A DNA stretch of 64,000 nt from [Actinomadura] parvosata subsp. kistnae (GTDB taxonomy: Bacteria; Actinomycetota; Actinomycetes; Streptosporangiales; Streptosporangiaceae), in assembly GCF_900323885.1 (NCBI RefSeq), contig NZ_OOHJ01000023.1:62001-126000 (forward strand). The letters are read 5' to 3'. Under the pieces are notes generated by a model, which did not search any database, had not been told where the DNA came from, and saw nothing but the letters and a program-made list of their open reading frames with translations. The position numbers and the translations under genes were made by a program. Of this stretch, positions 25,621-33,784 are shown one piece after another. How positions within the stretch are numbered: the first letter of the stretch is position 1; each line of letters begins with the position of its first letter.

Positions 25621-26361
25621 TCACAGCAGGTGCCGGCGGGCGATCCGGGCGAGCGTCTCGATGGCGTACACGACGACGGCGATGGCGATGACGATCGCGG
25701 CGGTGGTGTCGTACCGGAGCGTGGCGATCGACTCCTGCATGAGGTAGCCGACGCCGCCCGCGCCGGCGATGCCGAGCACGACCGACTCGCGCAGCGCCAG
25801 GTCGGCCACGAACAGGCCGTTGCCGGTGAACGACGGCACGAACCGCGGCCACGTCCCGGCGGTGAACGCCTGCCACGGGCGGGCGCCGGCCGCGGTCAGC
25901 GCCTTGTACGGGAGCGGGTCGAGCTGTTCGAGCGAGTCGGCGAACAGCTTGGCGGCCAGCGCCGTGGAGGAGATCCACAGCGCCAGGAAGCCGGCGAACG
26001 GCCCGAGGCCCAGCGCGGCCACGAACAGCAGCGCGTACACCAGGTCGGGGACGCCCCGCACGACCACCAGCAGCACCCGGACCACGGCGGACAAGGGCCG
26101 CCAGGGGGTGGTGCCGGCGGCGGTGAGCAGGGCGAGGGCCAGCCCGCACGCGGCGCCCGCCGCGGCGGCGCCCAGCGCCATGAGCAGGCTCTCCAGCACC
26201 GCCATGAGCAGGTCGCCGGTGAACGCGGGCGGCCACAGGCCGGCGAGGAGGTCCCGCAGGTTCGGCCAGGCGCCGGCCAGCCGGCCCGGGTCGGGGCTCA
26301 GCGCCGCCAGCGACACCAGGAAGACCGCCGTGACGGTGACCGCGCCGGCCGCCCGCAGCAC
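25621..26361 (-). CDS. phnE: Phosphonate-type ABC permease, second PhnE domain
   Basis: PhnE-type inner-membrane permease domain with six hydrophobic segments and the permease signature LALRESVVLGIAGAGGVGYLMQE. The only nearby start is a GTG at 26361, which lacks a good RBS. The conserved PhnE N-terminus (TPYDVGWDRRR) lies upstream of it in the same frame, so this is probably not the true start. One missing base in the 42-bp repeats at 26415-26537 would join this frame to the preceding PhnE domain. The two would then form a single fused two-domain permease of about 570 residues. Confidence 0.8.
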   Translation of the reverse strand: MLRAAGAVTVTAVFLVSLAALSPDPGRLAGAWPNLRDLLAGLWPPAFTGDLLMAVLESLLMALGAAAAGAACGLALALLTAAGTTPWRPLSAVVRVLLVVVRGVPDLVYALLFVAALGLGPFAGFLALWISSTALAAKLFADSLEQLDPLPYKALTAAGARPWQAFTAGTWPRFVPSFTGNGLFVADLALRESVVLGIAGAGGVGYLMQESIATLRYDTTAAIVIAIAVVVYAIETLARIARRHLL

Positions 26362-27335
26362 CCGCCGTCGGTCCCAGCCGACGTCGTACGGGGTACGCCC
26401 GGCGGGCAGCGCGGCCGTGCCCGTCGCGCCGCCCGCCCGGGTGCGGCGGCGGAGCGTGCCCCCGGCGGCGCGGCCGGCTCGGGTGCGGCGGCGAGGCGTG
26501 TCCCGGCGGCGCGGCCGGCGCCGGTGCGGCGGCGCAGCGCCACCGACAGCAGCTCCAGCAGCAGCACCAGGACGACGATCACGCAGATGATCCCGGCAGC
26601 CCGGTGGTAGTTGAGGCTGCCCAGCGCCGTCTGCAACGCCACGCCGATGCCGCCCGCACCGACGACGCCGAGCACGGCCGACGCCCGGATGTTGATGTCC
26701 AGGCGGTACAGCACGATGGCGGTCAGCGCGGGGAGCACGCGCGGCAGGACGGCGGAGACGGCCACCTGCGCCTCGCCGGCCCCGCAGGCGCGGGCCGCCT
26801 CGGCGGGGGCGGGGTCGGCCTCCTCGACGGCGTCGGCCAGCAGCTTGGCGATCATGCCGACGGAGTGCACGGCGACGGCCAGCGCACCGGCCGGCGGGCC
26901 CAGGCCGAAGATCCGGACGAACAGGATGGCGAACGCCAGCGTCGGCACGGCCCTGGTCAGCACGACGACCGTCCGTGCGACCGGCCGCAGCCAGCGGGGG
27001 CCGCGGTGGGTGCGGGCGGCGACGAAGGCCAGCGGCACCGACGCCAGCGCCGCCAGGCCGGTGCCGGCCACCGCGATGAGCAGCGTCTCGGCGACCATCC
27101 TGGCCACGTCGGCGGCGCCGGGCAGGTCCGGCGGCCACATGCGGGCCAGCAGCCGCGCGGTGTCGTCCAGCCCGGCCGCCAGGGAGGCGGCGGACAGGCC
27201 GATCCACCAGAACGCCAGCCACGTGACGGCCACGGCCGCGACCAGCAGCGCCGCCGCGACGACGGCACGGCTGCTCACCGGCGGCCGCGCCGAGACCGGC
27301 GCCGCCGCGCGCCTGACGGGGGCGGCGCTAACCAT
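26298..27335 (-). CDS. phnE: Phosphonate-type ABC permease, first PhnE domain
   Basis: 345 residues as written, with six or more membrane segments and the signature NIRASAVLGVVGAGGIGVALQ. ATG 27335 overlaps the end of phnC by eight bases, which implies translational coupling. True homology stops near LSVALRRRTG at about 26520. The last 75 residues are Ala/Pro/Arg-rich translation of the repeat region and of the next domain out of frame. PhnE pairs form the channel of PhnCDE importers for phosphonate, phosphite or related oxyanions. See the downstream domain for the likely fusion. Confidence 0.85.
   Translation of the reverse strand: MVSAAPVRRAAAPVSARPPVSSRAVVAAALLVAAVAVTWLAFWWIGLSAASLAAGLDDTARLLARMWPPDLPGAADVARMVAETLLIAVAGTGLAALASVPLAFVAARTHRGPRWLRPVARTVVVLTRAVPTLAFAILFVRIFGLGPPAGALAVAVHSVGMIAKLLADAVEEADPAPAEAARACGAGEAQVAVSAVLPRVLPALTAIVLYRLDINIRASAVLGVVGAGGIGVALQTALGSLNYHRAAGIICVIVVLVLLLELLSVALRRRTGAGRAAGTRLAAAPEPAAPPGARSAAAPGRAARRARPRCPPGVPRTTSAGTDGGCCGRPARSPSRRSSWCRWRR
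26415..26537 (-). repeat. About 42-bp tandem repeat, three copies, between the two PhnE domains
   Basis: Three units of 41, 42 and 40 bp (26537-26497, 26496-26455, 26454-26415) encode an Arg/Ala-rich linker of the form RRRTRAGRAAGGTL. The first unit is one base short (GGGACACG against GGGGGCACG in the second). That shift separates the two PhnE frames. Confidence 0.75.
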
Positions 27336-28209
27336 CGCGAGCCTCCACCTGACCGTCACGGGCCTCCGCGTGGCCAACGCAGGCCCCTGCCTGGCCGTCA
27401 CGGACGTCCGCCTGGCCATCGCGGTCCTCCGCCTGGCCGGCGCGGGTCTCCCCAGGGTCGTAGATGGCCCGCAGCCGGTCGGCGGTGAGGTCGGCGGCGG
27501 GCTCGTCGAGCACCAGCCGGCCGCCGCGCAGCGCCACGACCCGGTCGGCGGTGGCGAGGGCGAGCTCGATCTGGTGCAGGCTGCACACGACGGAGATGCC
27601 GTCCTCGGCGCTGATGCGTTTGAGCGTGTCGAGCACCAGCACGCTCGCGGCCGGGTCGAGCGAGGCGACCGGCTCGTCGGCGAGGATCAGCTCGGGGCCC
27701 TGCAGCAGGGTACGGGCCACCGCGACCCGCTGCTGCTGCCCGCCGGACAGCGTGTCGCAGCGCTGGAACCGCAGCTCCGCCAGCCCGACCCGGTCGAGCT
27801 GCTCCACGGCGCGGGCGCGCACTGCGCGCGGGTAGCTCATCACGCCGTACCGGGGCAGCCGCAGGCTCGCCAGCGACCCCATGAGCACGTTCTCCAGCGC
27901 GGTCAGCCGCCCGACGAGCCCGAACTGCTGGAAGACGAAGCCGACCCTGGCGCGCAGGGCGCGCAGCCGGCCGCGGGAGCAGGCGGCGGGGTTCTCGCCG
28001 AGCGTGCGGACGGTGCCGCTGTCGGGCAGGTGCATGCCGTTGACGAGCCGCAGCAGCGTGGACTTGCCGGCGCCGGAGGGCCCGGCCAGGGCGACGAACT
28101 GCCCCTGCGGGACGTCCAGGGAGATGCCGTCGAGCACGGTGGTGCCGTGGAAGCCCTTGCCGACCTCCGACAGGCTCAGCACGGGTTCGCCGTCGATTCG
28201 CTCAGCCAC
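27328..28209 (-). CDS. phnC: Phosphonate-type ABC transporter ATPase
   Basis: 293 residues, GTG 28209 overlapping the phnD stop by eight bases. Complete ATPase: Walker A GPSGAGKSTLLR, Q-loop FVFQQFGLV, signature LSGGQQQRVAVAR, Walker B LILADEPVASLDP and the H-loop in SLHQIELA. The LVGRLTALENVLMG stretch is typical of PhnC. The last 40 residues are an unusual heptad-like tandem repeat (RDGQAED, RDGQADV, RDGQAGA, ... RDGQVEA), encoded by 21-bp repeats at about 27336-27450, beyond the normal PhnC end. Confidence 0.92.
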   Translation of the reverse strand: MAERIDGEPVLSLSEVGKGFHGTTVLDGISLDVPQGQFVALAGPSGAGKSTLLRLVNGMHLPDSGTVRTLGENPAACSRGRLRALRARVGFVFQQFGLVGRLTALENVLMGSLASLRLPRYGVMSYPRAVRARAVEQLDRVGLAELRFQRCDTLSGGQQQRVAVARTLLQGPELILADEPVASLDPAASVLVLDTLKRISAEDGISVVCSLHQIELALATADRVVALRGGRLVLDEPAADLTADRLRAIYDPGETRAGQAEDRDGQADVRDGQAGACVGHAEARDGQVEARDG

Positions 28210-29194
28210 CGGACGTGCACACCTCGGCCTTGGTGACCTCGCAGATGCGCGCGATCGGCTGGTAGGTGGCGTCGGTGGCCTTGACGAACGTCCAGGCGGT
28301 GGAGGTGCCGAGGGTGCAGGCCGGGGCGCCGGCGTACTGGCCCCAGGTCTTCGGGCCCTTGATCTCGCTGCCCTTGCACAACCCCGCGGAGGCGGCGCCG
28401 GCGGCGGTCAGGCCGGTCACGGCTTTGGAGATCTTGTCGCGGACGTCCTGCGGCAGCCACGTGCCGACGACGATCGGCGGGCCGGGGATGAGCGGCGAGG
28501 TCCACACCTTGTCGACCTGCCCCGGCTTGAGCAGGCCGCGGGCGGGCAGCAGCTGGTCGACGAACACGTCGCCGACGAAGGCGAGGTCGCAGTCGCCGGC
28601 CAGCAGCGAGGCCACCGCCGTGTCGTGCCCGTGGGTGAAGACCGTCTTGACGTCCTTGTCCACGTCGACGCCGGCCTCCCGGAGGGAGGCGAGGGGCTGC
28701 AGGTAGCCGGTGGTGGAGCCGGGGTCGGTGAAGCAGACGTCCTTGCCGGCGGCGTCCTTGAGCGAGGTGATGCTGCGGTCGTCGCCGCGGGTCACCCCGT
28801 AGGCGTACGCGCCGGGCTCGCCTCCGGGGGCGGCCAGCGGGACGGCGACGGGCTCGACGGCGGCGCGGGTGCGGGCCAGGTAGTAGCTGAAGGCCCCGTA
28901 GACGGCGATGTCCACCCGCTTGGCGACCTGCGCCTCGACGACGGCGGCGTTGCTGGTGACGGCCTGGAACCGGACGGGGACGCCGAGCTCCTTGGTCAGT
29001 GCGGAGACGATCGGGGCGAACGACGCCTCCAGGTTGTCGCTCTGCTCCGACGGGATGGCGGCGAAGACCAGCTCGCCGGGCCGGCCACCGCCGGCGGCCG
29101 CGCCGCGGGCGCTTCCCGGGCCGGCACCGCAGGCGGTCAGAAGTGCGAGCGCGGCACCCGCCGCGACGACGCCCAGAGCTGATTGTCGGAACAT
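28202..29194 (-). CDS. phnD: Phosphate/phosphite/phosphonate ABC transporter substrate-binding lipoprotein
   Basis: 330 residues. The lipoprotein signal ends in LLTACG (Cys 22). The mature part is the PhnD fold: AAIPSEQSDNLEASFAPIVSAL, VDIAVYGAFSYYLA, VCFTDPGSTTGYLQPLASLREAG and the late IPGPPIVVGTWLP segment. ATG 29194 follows GAGGAG. It is the first gene of the minus-strand operon, with a good promoter upstream. PhnD relatives bind phosphonates, phosphite or phosphate esters. The presence of a P450 and esterases, and not phosphonate C-P lyase genes, leaves the ligand open. Confidence 0.93.
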   Translation of the reverse strand: MFRQSALGVVAAGAALALLTACGAGPGSARGAAAGGGRPGELVFAAIPSEQSDNLEASFAPIVSALTKELGVPVRFQAVTSNAAVVEAQVAKRVDIAVYGAFSYYLARTRAAVEPVAVPLAAPGGEPGAYAYGVTRGDDRSITSLKDAAGKDVCFTDPGSTTGYLQPLASLREAGVDVDKDVKTVFTHGHDTAVASLLAGDCDLAFVGDVFVDQLLPARGLLKPGQVDKVWTSPLIPGPPIVVGTWLPQDVRDKISKAVTGLTAAGAASAGLCKGSEIKGPKTWGQYAGAPACTLGTSTAWTFVKATDATYQPIARICEVTKAEVCTSGG

Positions 29195-29224
29195 CGGGGC
29201 TCCTCACATGCAGGTGGTCGGGCC

Positions 29225-29253
29225 AAGGTAAACAGGCCCGCGAGCATTGTCAA
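29225..29253 (-). promoter_or_regulatory. Promoter of the phnD operon
   Basis: On the minus strand TTGACA (29253-29248), a 17-bp spacer, then TACCTT (29230-29225). Both hexamers and the spacing match a housekeeping sigma promoter, about 31 bp before the phnD start. Confidence 0.75.
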
Positions 29254-29328
29254 CAGTTCTGTGACGACCGTAGGATTAGTGTCTAGCGTTAAGGACGGCC
29301 CCTGGAGGCGGACATCAACCACCGTTCA

Positions 29329-30687
29329 GTGATCAAACGGGCGGCCCGGGGCGTAGTGGCGCTCTCGACCGCGGCCCTCACCCTCACCCCCACCCCGGCT
29401 CTGGGTGAGGACGGCCCCATCAGCGTCACGGGCGTGCACCCGAGCGGCGCCACCTACGCGATCGAGGTGCCGCGCGGCTGGAACGGCACCGTCCTGTCGT
29501 TCAGCCCCGGCTACGGTCAGGGCGCCGGCCCGCAGCACCTGCCCGCCGACCTCGGCGGCGACGCCACCGCGCGGAGCTGGCTGCTGGCCCACGGGTACGC
29601 CCTGGCCGGCACCCGCCCCTACGGTGACGGCTGGGCCGTAGAGGAGACCCTGCGGGACTCCGCCGACACGCTCGCCGCGTTCGCCAAGGTCGCCGGGAAA
29701 CCCGCCGTCACCCTGGCCTGGGGCGGCTCGATGGGCGGGGCCATCGCGGCCGGCCTGGCCGAGCGCCGGCCCGACCTGATCGACGGCGCGCTGCCGTACT
29801 GCGCGTCGGTCGCCGGGCCCGTGGCGATGCTCAACCAGTCGCTCGACGCGGCCTTCGCGTTCAAGACGCTGCTCGCCCCCGGCGACGACGCGGTGAAGCT
29901 GGTGCGGCTGGGCTCGGCCGAGGAGGAGGCGCGCAGCGTCGCGGCCGCCCGCGCCGTCCTCGACGCCGCCCAGCGCGACCCGGCAGGTCAGGCGCGCATC
30001 GCGCTGGCGGCCTCCTTCGCCCAGGTCTCCACCTGGTCGGTGCCCGGCACGCCCGAGCCGGGGGCGCGCGACTGGGCGGGGCAGCAGGCGCAGGAGTACG
30101 CGGCGTTCATGGCGACCGTCTTCTCTCCCCGCTACCCCCTGGAGCGGCGGGCGGGCGGCAACTTCTCCTGGAACACGGGCGTGGACTACCGCCGCGAGCT
30201 GCGCGAGTCCGGCCGGTTGCAGCAGGTGCGCGCCCTCTACGACCGTGCCGGGCTGGATCTCGACGCCGACCTCGCGGCCCTGGCGGCGGCCCCGCGGGTC
30301 TCCGCCGACCCCGGCGCGGTCGCGTACATGGAGAGCTACTTCACCCCGCGCGGCGCGCTCGGCGTGCCCGTCCTGACGGTGCACGAGCGCGGCGACAACT
30401 ACCCCACCGTCACCCAGGCCCGCGCCTACGCCGACGTGGTCCGGCGCGCGGGCAACGGCGCGCTGCTGCGCCAGGCGTTCGTCGACCGGCCCGGCCACTG
30501 CCGCTACACCGCGGCCGAGCTGGTCGCCGCGGTGCGGACGTTGAGGAGCCGGGTGCTCACCGGCCACTGGACGGGCACGGACGCCCACCGGCTCAACGAG
30601 CTGGCCGCGCGGGACCCGGCCCTGGGCACCGCCGAGTTCGTCCCTTACACCCCCGGCCGTTTCCTGCGCCCGCACGTGCCTCGGTGA
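29329..30687 (+). CDS. Secreted alpha/beta hydrolase, divergent from phnD
   Basis: 452 residues. A GTG start leads directly into a signal peptide (residues 1-24, ending TPALG). The only GGAGG is 21 bp upstream, so the start is somewhat uncertain. The nucleophile elbow is WGGSMGG, with probable acid and His in VHERGDNYPT and DRPGHCRYT. It is a paralogue of the hydrolase at 22094-23476 (shared WNGTV, SMGG, SWNTGVDYR, GALLRQ, GHC, C-terminal F-x-R-P). The two copies bracket the phnDCE-P450-hydrolase run, which suggests a common substrate class. Confidence 0.85.
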   Translation: MIKRAARGVVALSTAALTLTPTPALGEDGPISVTGVHPSGATYAIEVPRGWNGTVLSFSPGYGQGAGPQHLPADLGGDATARSWLLAHGYALAGTRPYGDGWAVEETLRDSADTLAAFAKVAGKPAVTLAWGGSMGGAIAAGLAERRPDLIDGALPYCASVAGPVAMLNQSLDAAFAFKTLLAPGDDAVKLVRLGSAEEEARSVAAARAVLDAAQRDPAGQARIALAASFAQVSTWSVPGTPEPGARDWAGQQAQEYAAFMATVFSPRYPLERRAGGNFSWNTGVDYRRELRESGRLQQVRALYDRAGLDLDADLAALAAAPRVSADPGAVAYMESYFTPRGALGVPVLTVHERGDNYPTVTQARAYADVVRRAGNGALLRQAFVDRPGHCRYTAAELVAAVRTLRSRVLTGHWTGTDAHRLNELAARDPALGTAEFVPYTPGRFLRPHVPR

Positions 30688-30763
30688 AGCGGGCCGTAGG
30701 ATGCACGCACGGTGATCCGGAAGGGCCGAGCCGGCTGAGGAGTCTGACGATGAGGGACGCCAC

Positions 30764-31777
30764 GTGACCGCGTCACCCGAGCCCGGCTCGCTGCCCAGGG
30801 CCAGGCAGGGGGCCGAGCCGCAGCGGCTGCTGACCACGCTCCTGGGCGACTACTGGTTCTGGCGGCAGGAGCACATCCCGTCGGCGGCGCTGGTGCGGCT
30901 GCTGGAGGAGTTCGGCATCACCGAGGTCAGCGCCCGCGCCGCCCTGCGGCGGCTCACCTCGCGGGGGCTGCTGACCAGCTCCCGCAACGGCCGCACCACG
31001 GCGTACGGGCTGCCGCCGCGCGCGAACGACGTGATCGTGGCGCACATGCGCCGGCTGCTGACGTTCGGCGCCGTCACCCCGAGCTGGGACGGTGAGTGGA
31101 CGGTCGTCATGTTCTCCGTGCCCGAGGAGCAGCGCGAGACCCGGCGGGCGCTGCGCGACGGGCTGCGCCTGCTGCACTTCGGCATGATCTTCGACGCGGT
31201 GTGGGTGTCCCCGCACGACCGGACGGACGACGTCGTCGAGCTGGCGCGCAGGGTGGGCGTGCGCGGGGTGGCGGTGTTCCGCGCCCGCAAGGTCGCCGAC
31301 GACGACCTGGAGCCGGTGCTCGACCGCGCCTTCGACCTCGACACCCTGCGCGAACGCTACGAGCGGTTCATCGACACCCACCGGCCGGTCGCCGAGCGGC
31401 TGGCGACGGCCGCCCCGAGCCCGGGGGAGGCGCTGCGGCTGCGTACGGCGATCATGACGGACTGGCGGGTGTTCCCCACGCTCGACCCCGGCCTGCCCGC
31501 CGAGCTGCTGCCCGACGGCTGGCCGCGCGACGAGGCCAGGCGGTTGTGCGTGCGGATCTACGACTCGCTCGGGAAACCGGCGGAGCGGCGGTTCAGGGAG
31601 ATCCTCGCCGCGTTCGACCCCGAGCTGGCCCGGCTGGCCGCGCACCACACGTTCGCGCAGGTGTCCGCCCTGGAGTCGCCGGCGACGCGGCGGCACACGA
31701 GCTTCGACGAGACGACCGACCGCGACCGCCTCGACGTCCTCGACCGCAGCACCGGGAGCCGCCGGCACGGTGGATAG
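30764..31777 (+). CDS. PaaX-family transcriptional regulator (copy 1)
   Basis: 337 residues. It has a winged helix N-terminus (LLTTLLGDYWFWRQEHIPSAALVRLLEEFGITEVSARAALRRLT), the central PaaX domain (WDGEWTVVMFSVPEEQRETRRALRDGLRLLHFG, MIFDAVWVSPHD) and the C-terminal PaaX domain (AIMTDWRVFPTLDPGLPAELLPDGWP). PaaX represses phenylacetate catabolism and is released by phenylacetyl-CoA; related proteins sense other acyl-CoAs. GTG 30764 follows GAGGGA at eight bases. It is about 40% alike by eye to the next gene and sits just upstream of the CoA-dependent operon at 32.9-40.3 kb. Confidence 0.92.
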   Translation: MTASPEPGSLPRARQGAEPQRLLTTLLGDYWFWRQEHIPSAALVRLLEEFGITEVSARAALRRLTSRGLLTSSRNGRTTAYGLPPRANDVIVAHMRRLLTFGAVTPSWDGEWTVVMFSVPEEQRETRRALRDGLRLLHFGMIFDAVWVSPHDRTDDVVELARRVGVRGVAVFRARKVADDDLEPVLDRAFDLDTLRERYERFIDTHRPVAERLATAAPSPGEALRLRTAIMTDWRVFPTLDPGLPAELLPDGWPRDEARRLCVRIYDSLGKPAERRFREILAAFDPELARLAAHHTFAQVSALESPATRRHTSFDETTDRDRLDVLDRSTGSRRHGG

Positions 31778-31779
31778 GA

Positions 31780-31838
31780 GCCATCGCAAAGCATGACATC
31801 TTGATGGCGAGCGCAACCGTAAGCGTTGTCAATATACT
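31780..31838 (+). promoter_or_regulatory. Promoter region of PaaX copy 2
   Basis: TATACT (31833-31838) ends six bases before the GTG start, and there is no RBS, which is the layout of a leaderless transcript. An inverted repeat GCCATC (31780-31785) / GATGGC (31803-31808) with a 17-bp spacer lies upstream and could bind one of the PaaX proteins. Confidence 0.5.
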
Positions 31839-31844
31839 CGGGTT

Positions 31845-32768
31845 GTGAATGATCGCGAGCTGTTCGAAGCAGGGGACGTCGACTTTCCGCGCTTCCAGGT
31901 GGGCGCGCCCCCGCAGCACCTGATTACCACGCTGCTCGGGGACTACTGGATCAGCCGGCCCGAGCAGCTCCCGTCCGCGGCCCTGGTGCGGCTGGCCGAG
32001 GAGTTCGGGGTCTCCGCCGTGGCGGCCCGGGCCGCGCTCAGCCGCCTGACCAGGCGAGAGCTGCTGGTCTCCTCCAAGGCGGGGCGGCGCACCTACTACC
32101 GGCTCACGGACCGGGCCGCCGCCGTGCTGCAGGAGGGGCGGCAGCGGATCATGTCCTTCGGCCTGGAGCCGGGCGCGTGGGACGGGCGGTGGGTGATGGC
32201 CGCGTTCTCCATCTCCGAGGAGCAGCGCGACCTGCGGCACGCGCTGCGCGCGCGGCTGCGCTGGCTCGGCTTCGCCCCGCTCTACGACGGGCTGTGGGTC
32301 TCGCCGCGGGCCGACGCCGACGGCGCGGCGGCGGTGCTCACCGAGCTGGAGATCCCCATGGCCACGGTCTTCCGCGCCGAGGCCCTGGACCTGGCGGGCA
32401 TGCGCGCCCCGCAGGAGGCGTGGGACTTCGACCAGCTCCGGCGCACCTATGAAGGGTTCGCCGCGCAGTACGCGCCGCTCCTGGAACGGGTGCGCAGGGG
32501 GGTGGTCGGCGCGTCGGAGGCGCTGGTGGCCCGCACGGGGATCATGGACACCTGGCGGACGTTCCCCAACCACGACCCCGACCTGCCGGCGGAGCTGCTG
32601 CCCGCCGACTGGCCGCGCGCCGCCGCCCGGGACCTGTTCGTGGAGATCTACGACACCCTCGGGCCGCTCGCGGAGTTCCGCGTCAAGCAGATCGTCGCCG
32701 CGTTCGACCCCGCGCTGGCCGAGCTGGTCGCCCACCACCGGACCAGCTCCATCCTCGCCCTCACCTGA
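31845..32768 (+). CDS. PaaX-family transcriptional regulator (copy 2)
   Basis: 307 residues with the same three-part plan as the preceding gene: winged helix (LITTLLGDYWISRPEQLPSAALVRLAEEFGVSAVAARAALSRLT), central domain (WDGRWVMAAFSISEEQRDLRHALRARLRWLGF) and C-terminal domain (DTWRTFPNHDPDLPAELLPADWP). It probably arose by tandem duplication. It lies 122 bp upstream of the ABC importer gene and on the same strand, so it is the closest regulator candidate for that unit, with an acyl-CoA formed by the operon's CoA-transferase as a plausible effector (inference). Confidence 0.92.
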   Translation: MNDRELFEAGDVDFPRFQVGAPPQHLITTLLGDYWISRPEQLPSAALVRLAEEFGVSAVAARAALSRLTRRELLVSSKAGRRTYYRLTDRAAAVLQEGRQRIMSFGLEPGAWDGRWVMAAFSISEEQRDLRHALRARLRWLGFAPLYDGLWVSPRADADGAAAVLTELEIPMATVFRAEALDLAGMRAPQEAWDFDQLRRTYEGFAAQYAPLLERVRRGVVGASEALVARTGIMDTWRTFPNHDPDLPAELLPADWPRAAARDLFVEIYDTLGPLAEFRVKQIVAAFDPALAELVAHHRTSSILALT

Positions 32769-32804
32769 CCCTCCTTCCGCCCGCCCGCGCCGCACAGCCG
32801 CCTC

Positions 32805-32840
32805 TTGACAGGTGTGCACCCTTAGGTGTGACACTTACTC
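32805..32840 (+). promoter_or_regulatory. Promoter/operator region of the importer - CoA-transferase operon
   Basis: TTGACA at 32805-32810 is a good -35. It is followed by two direct AGGTGTG copies (32810-32816 and 32824-32830) spaced 14 bp apart, which look like a regulator-binding tandem site. The -10 is not clear. The first gene starts at 32891 after GGAAGGA. Confidence 0.5.
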
Positions 32841-32890
32841 CAACGACCGCAAAACTAACTGCAGTATGAGCCGGTCGTGGAAGGATCACC

Positions 32891-33784
32891 ATGAGACTGC
32901 CCAGGACCATCCTCGCGGGCACGGCGGCCTTGACTCTCCTCAGCGCCGCGGCTTGCGGCGGAGGCGGCGGTGACGCGCAGCGGCCGGCCGGTGCGACGGC
33001 TCTGTACGACGCCCTACCCGACAGCATCAAGGAGACGGGCGTCATCCGATTTGCCGGGGATTCCCACCCGCCCTACCGGATCGTCGCCAACGACGGCAAG
33101 ACCGTCACGGGCATCGACAAGGAGCTGCAGGACGCCCTCGGCAAGGTGCTGGGAGTCCGCACCGAGATCTCCATCGTCAACGGCCTGCCCGCCGCGCTGT
33201 CCGGCATGCTCGCCTCCCGCTACGACGCCTTCAACGGGCCGGTCAAGGACAGCGCCGAGCGCGAGAAGCAGTTCGACGCGATCGTCTGGATGGTCACCCG
33301 GACCTCGTACCTCATCCCCAAGGCCGGGTCGGCAGCCATCAAGAGCTCCGGCGACCTGTGCGGCAAGCGCGTCGCCGGCACCGCCGGCAGCATCGTGGAG
33401 GACCAGGCCAAGCGCCTGACCGAATGGTGCACCAAACACGGCAAGCCCGGCATCGACTTCATGGGCCTGGCCGACACGAACGGCACCATCCTCGCCGCCA
33501 AGTCCGGCCGCGCCGACGCCGCCGGCATGACCGAGAGCGCCGCCCTCGACGTGCTGGGCAAGGAGAAGGACGCCTTCACCTACGTCACCCAGACCGACGA
33601 GCAGGGCGCCGGCGTCGACCAGCTCGCGATGCTCGTGCCCAAGTCCAGCGGCCTCGGCCCGGTCATGCTCGACGCGTTCAAGAAGATCTTCGAGAACGGC
33701 GAGTACAAGAAGATCATGGACAAGTACGGGCTCCAGAACGTGGCGGTCCCGGAGCCCAAGATGAACACCGCGGCGACACCATGA
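32891..33784 (+). CDS. Polar amino-acid-type ABC transporter substrate-binding lipoprotein
   Basis: 297 residues. The lipoprotein signal ends in LLSAAACG. The mature protein is a family 3 (amino-acid/opine type) binding protein: VIRFAGDSHPPYRIVANDGKTVTGIDKEL, NGLPAALSGMLASRYDAFNGP, LCGKRVAGTAGSIVEDQ. The usual arginine/aspartate pair for an alpha-amino-acid ligand is not obvious to me, so the ligand may be another small carboxylate. It is the first gene of an eight-gene run whose members mostly overlap by 4-13 bases. Confidence 0.9.
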   Translation: MRLPRTILAGTAALTLLSAAACGGGGGDAQRPAGATALYDALPDSIKETGVIRFAGDSHPPYRIVANDGKTVTGIDKELQDALGKVLGVRTEISIVNGLPAALSGMLASRYDAFNGPVKDSAEREKQFDAIVWMVTRTSYLIPKAGSAAIKSSGDLCGKRVAGTAGSIVEDQAKRLTEWCTKHGKPGIDFMGLADTNGTILAAKSGRADAAGMTESAALDVLGKEKDAFTYVTQTDEQGAGVDQLAMLVPKSSGLGPVMLDAFKKIFENGEYKKIMDKYGLQNVAVPEPKMNTAATP

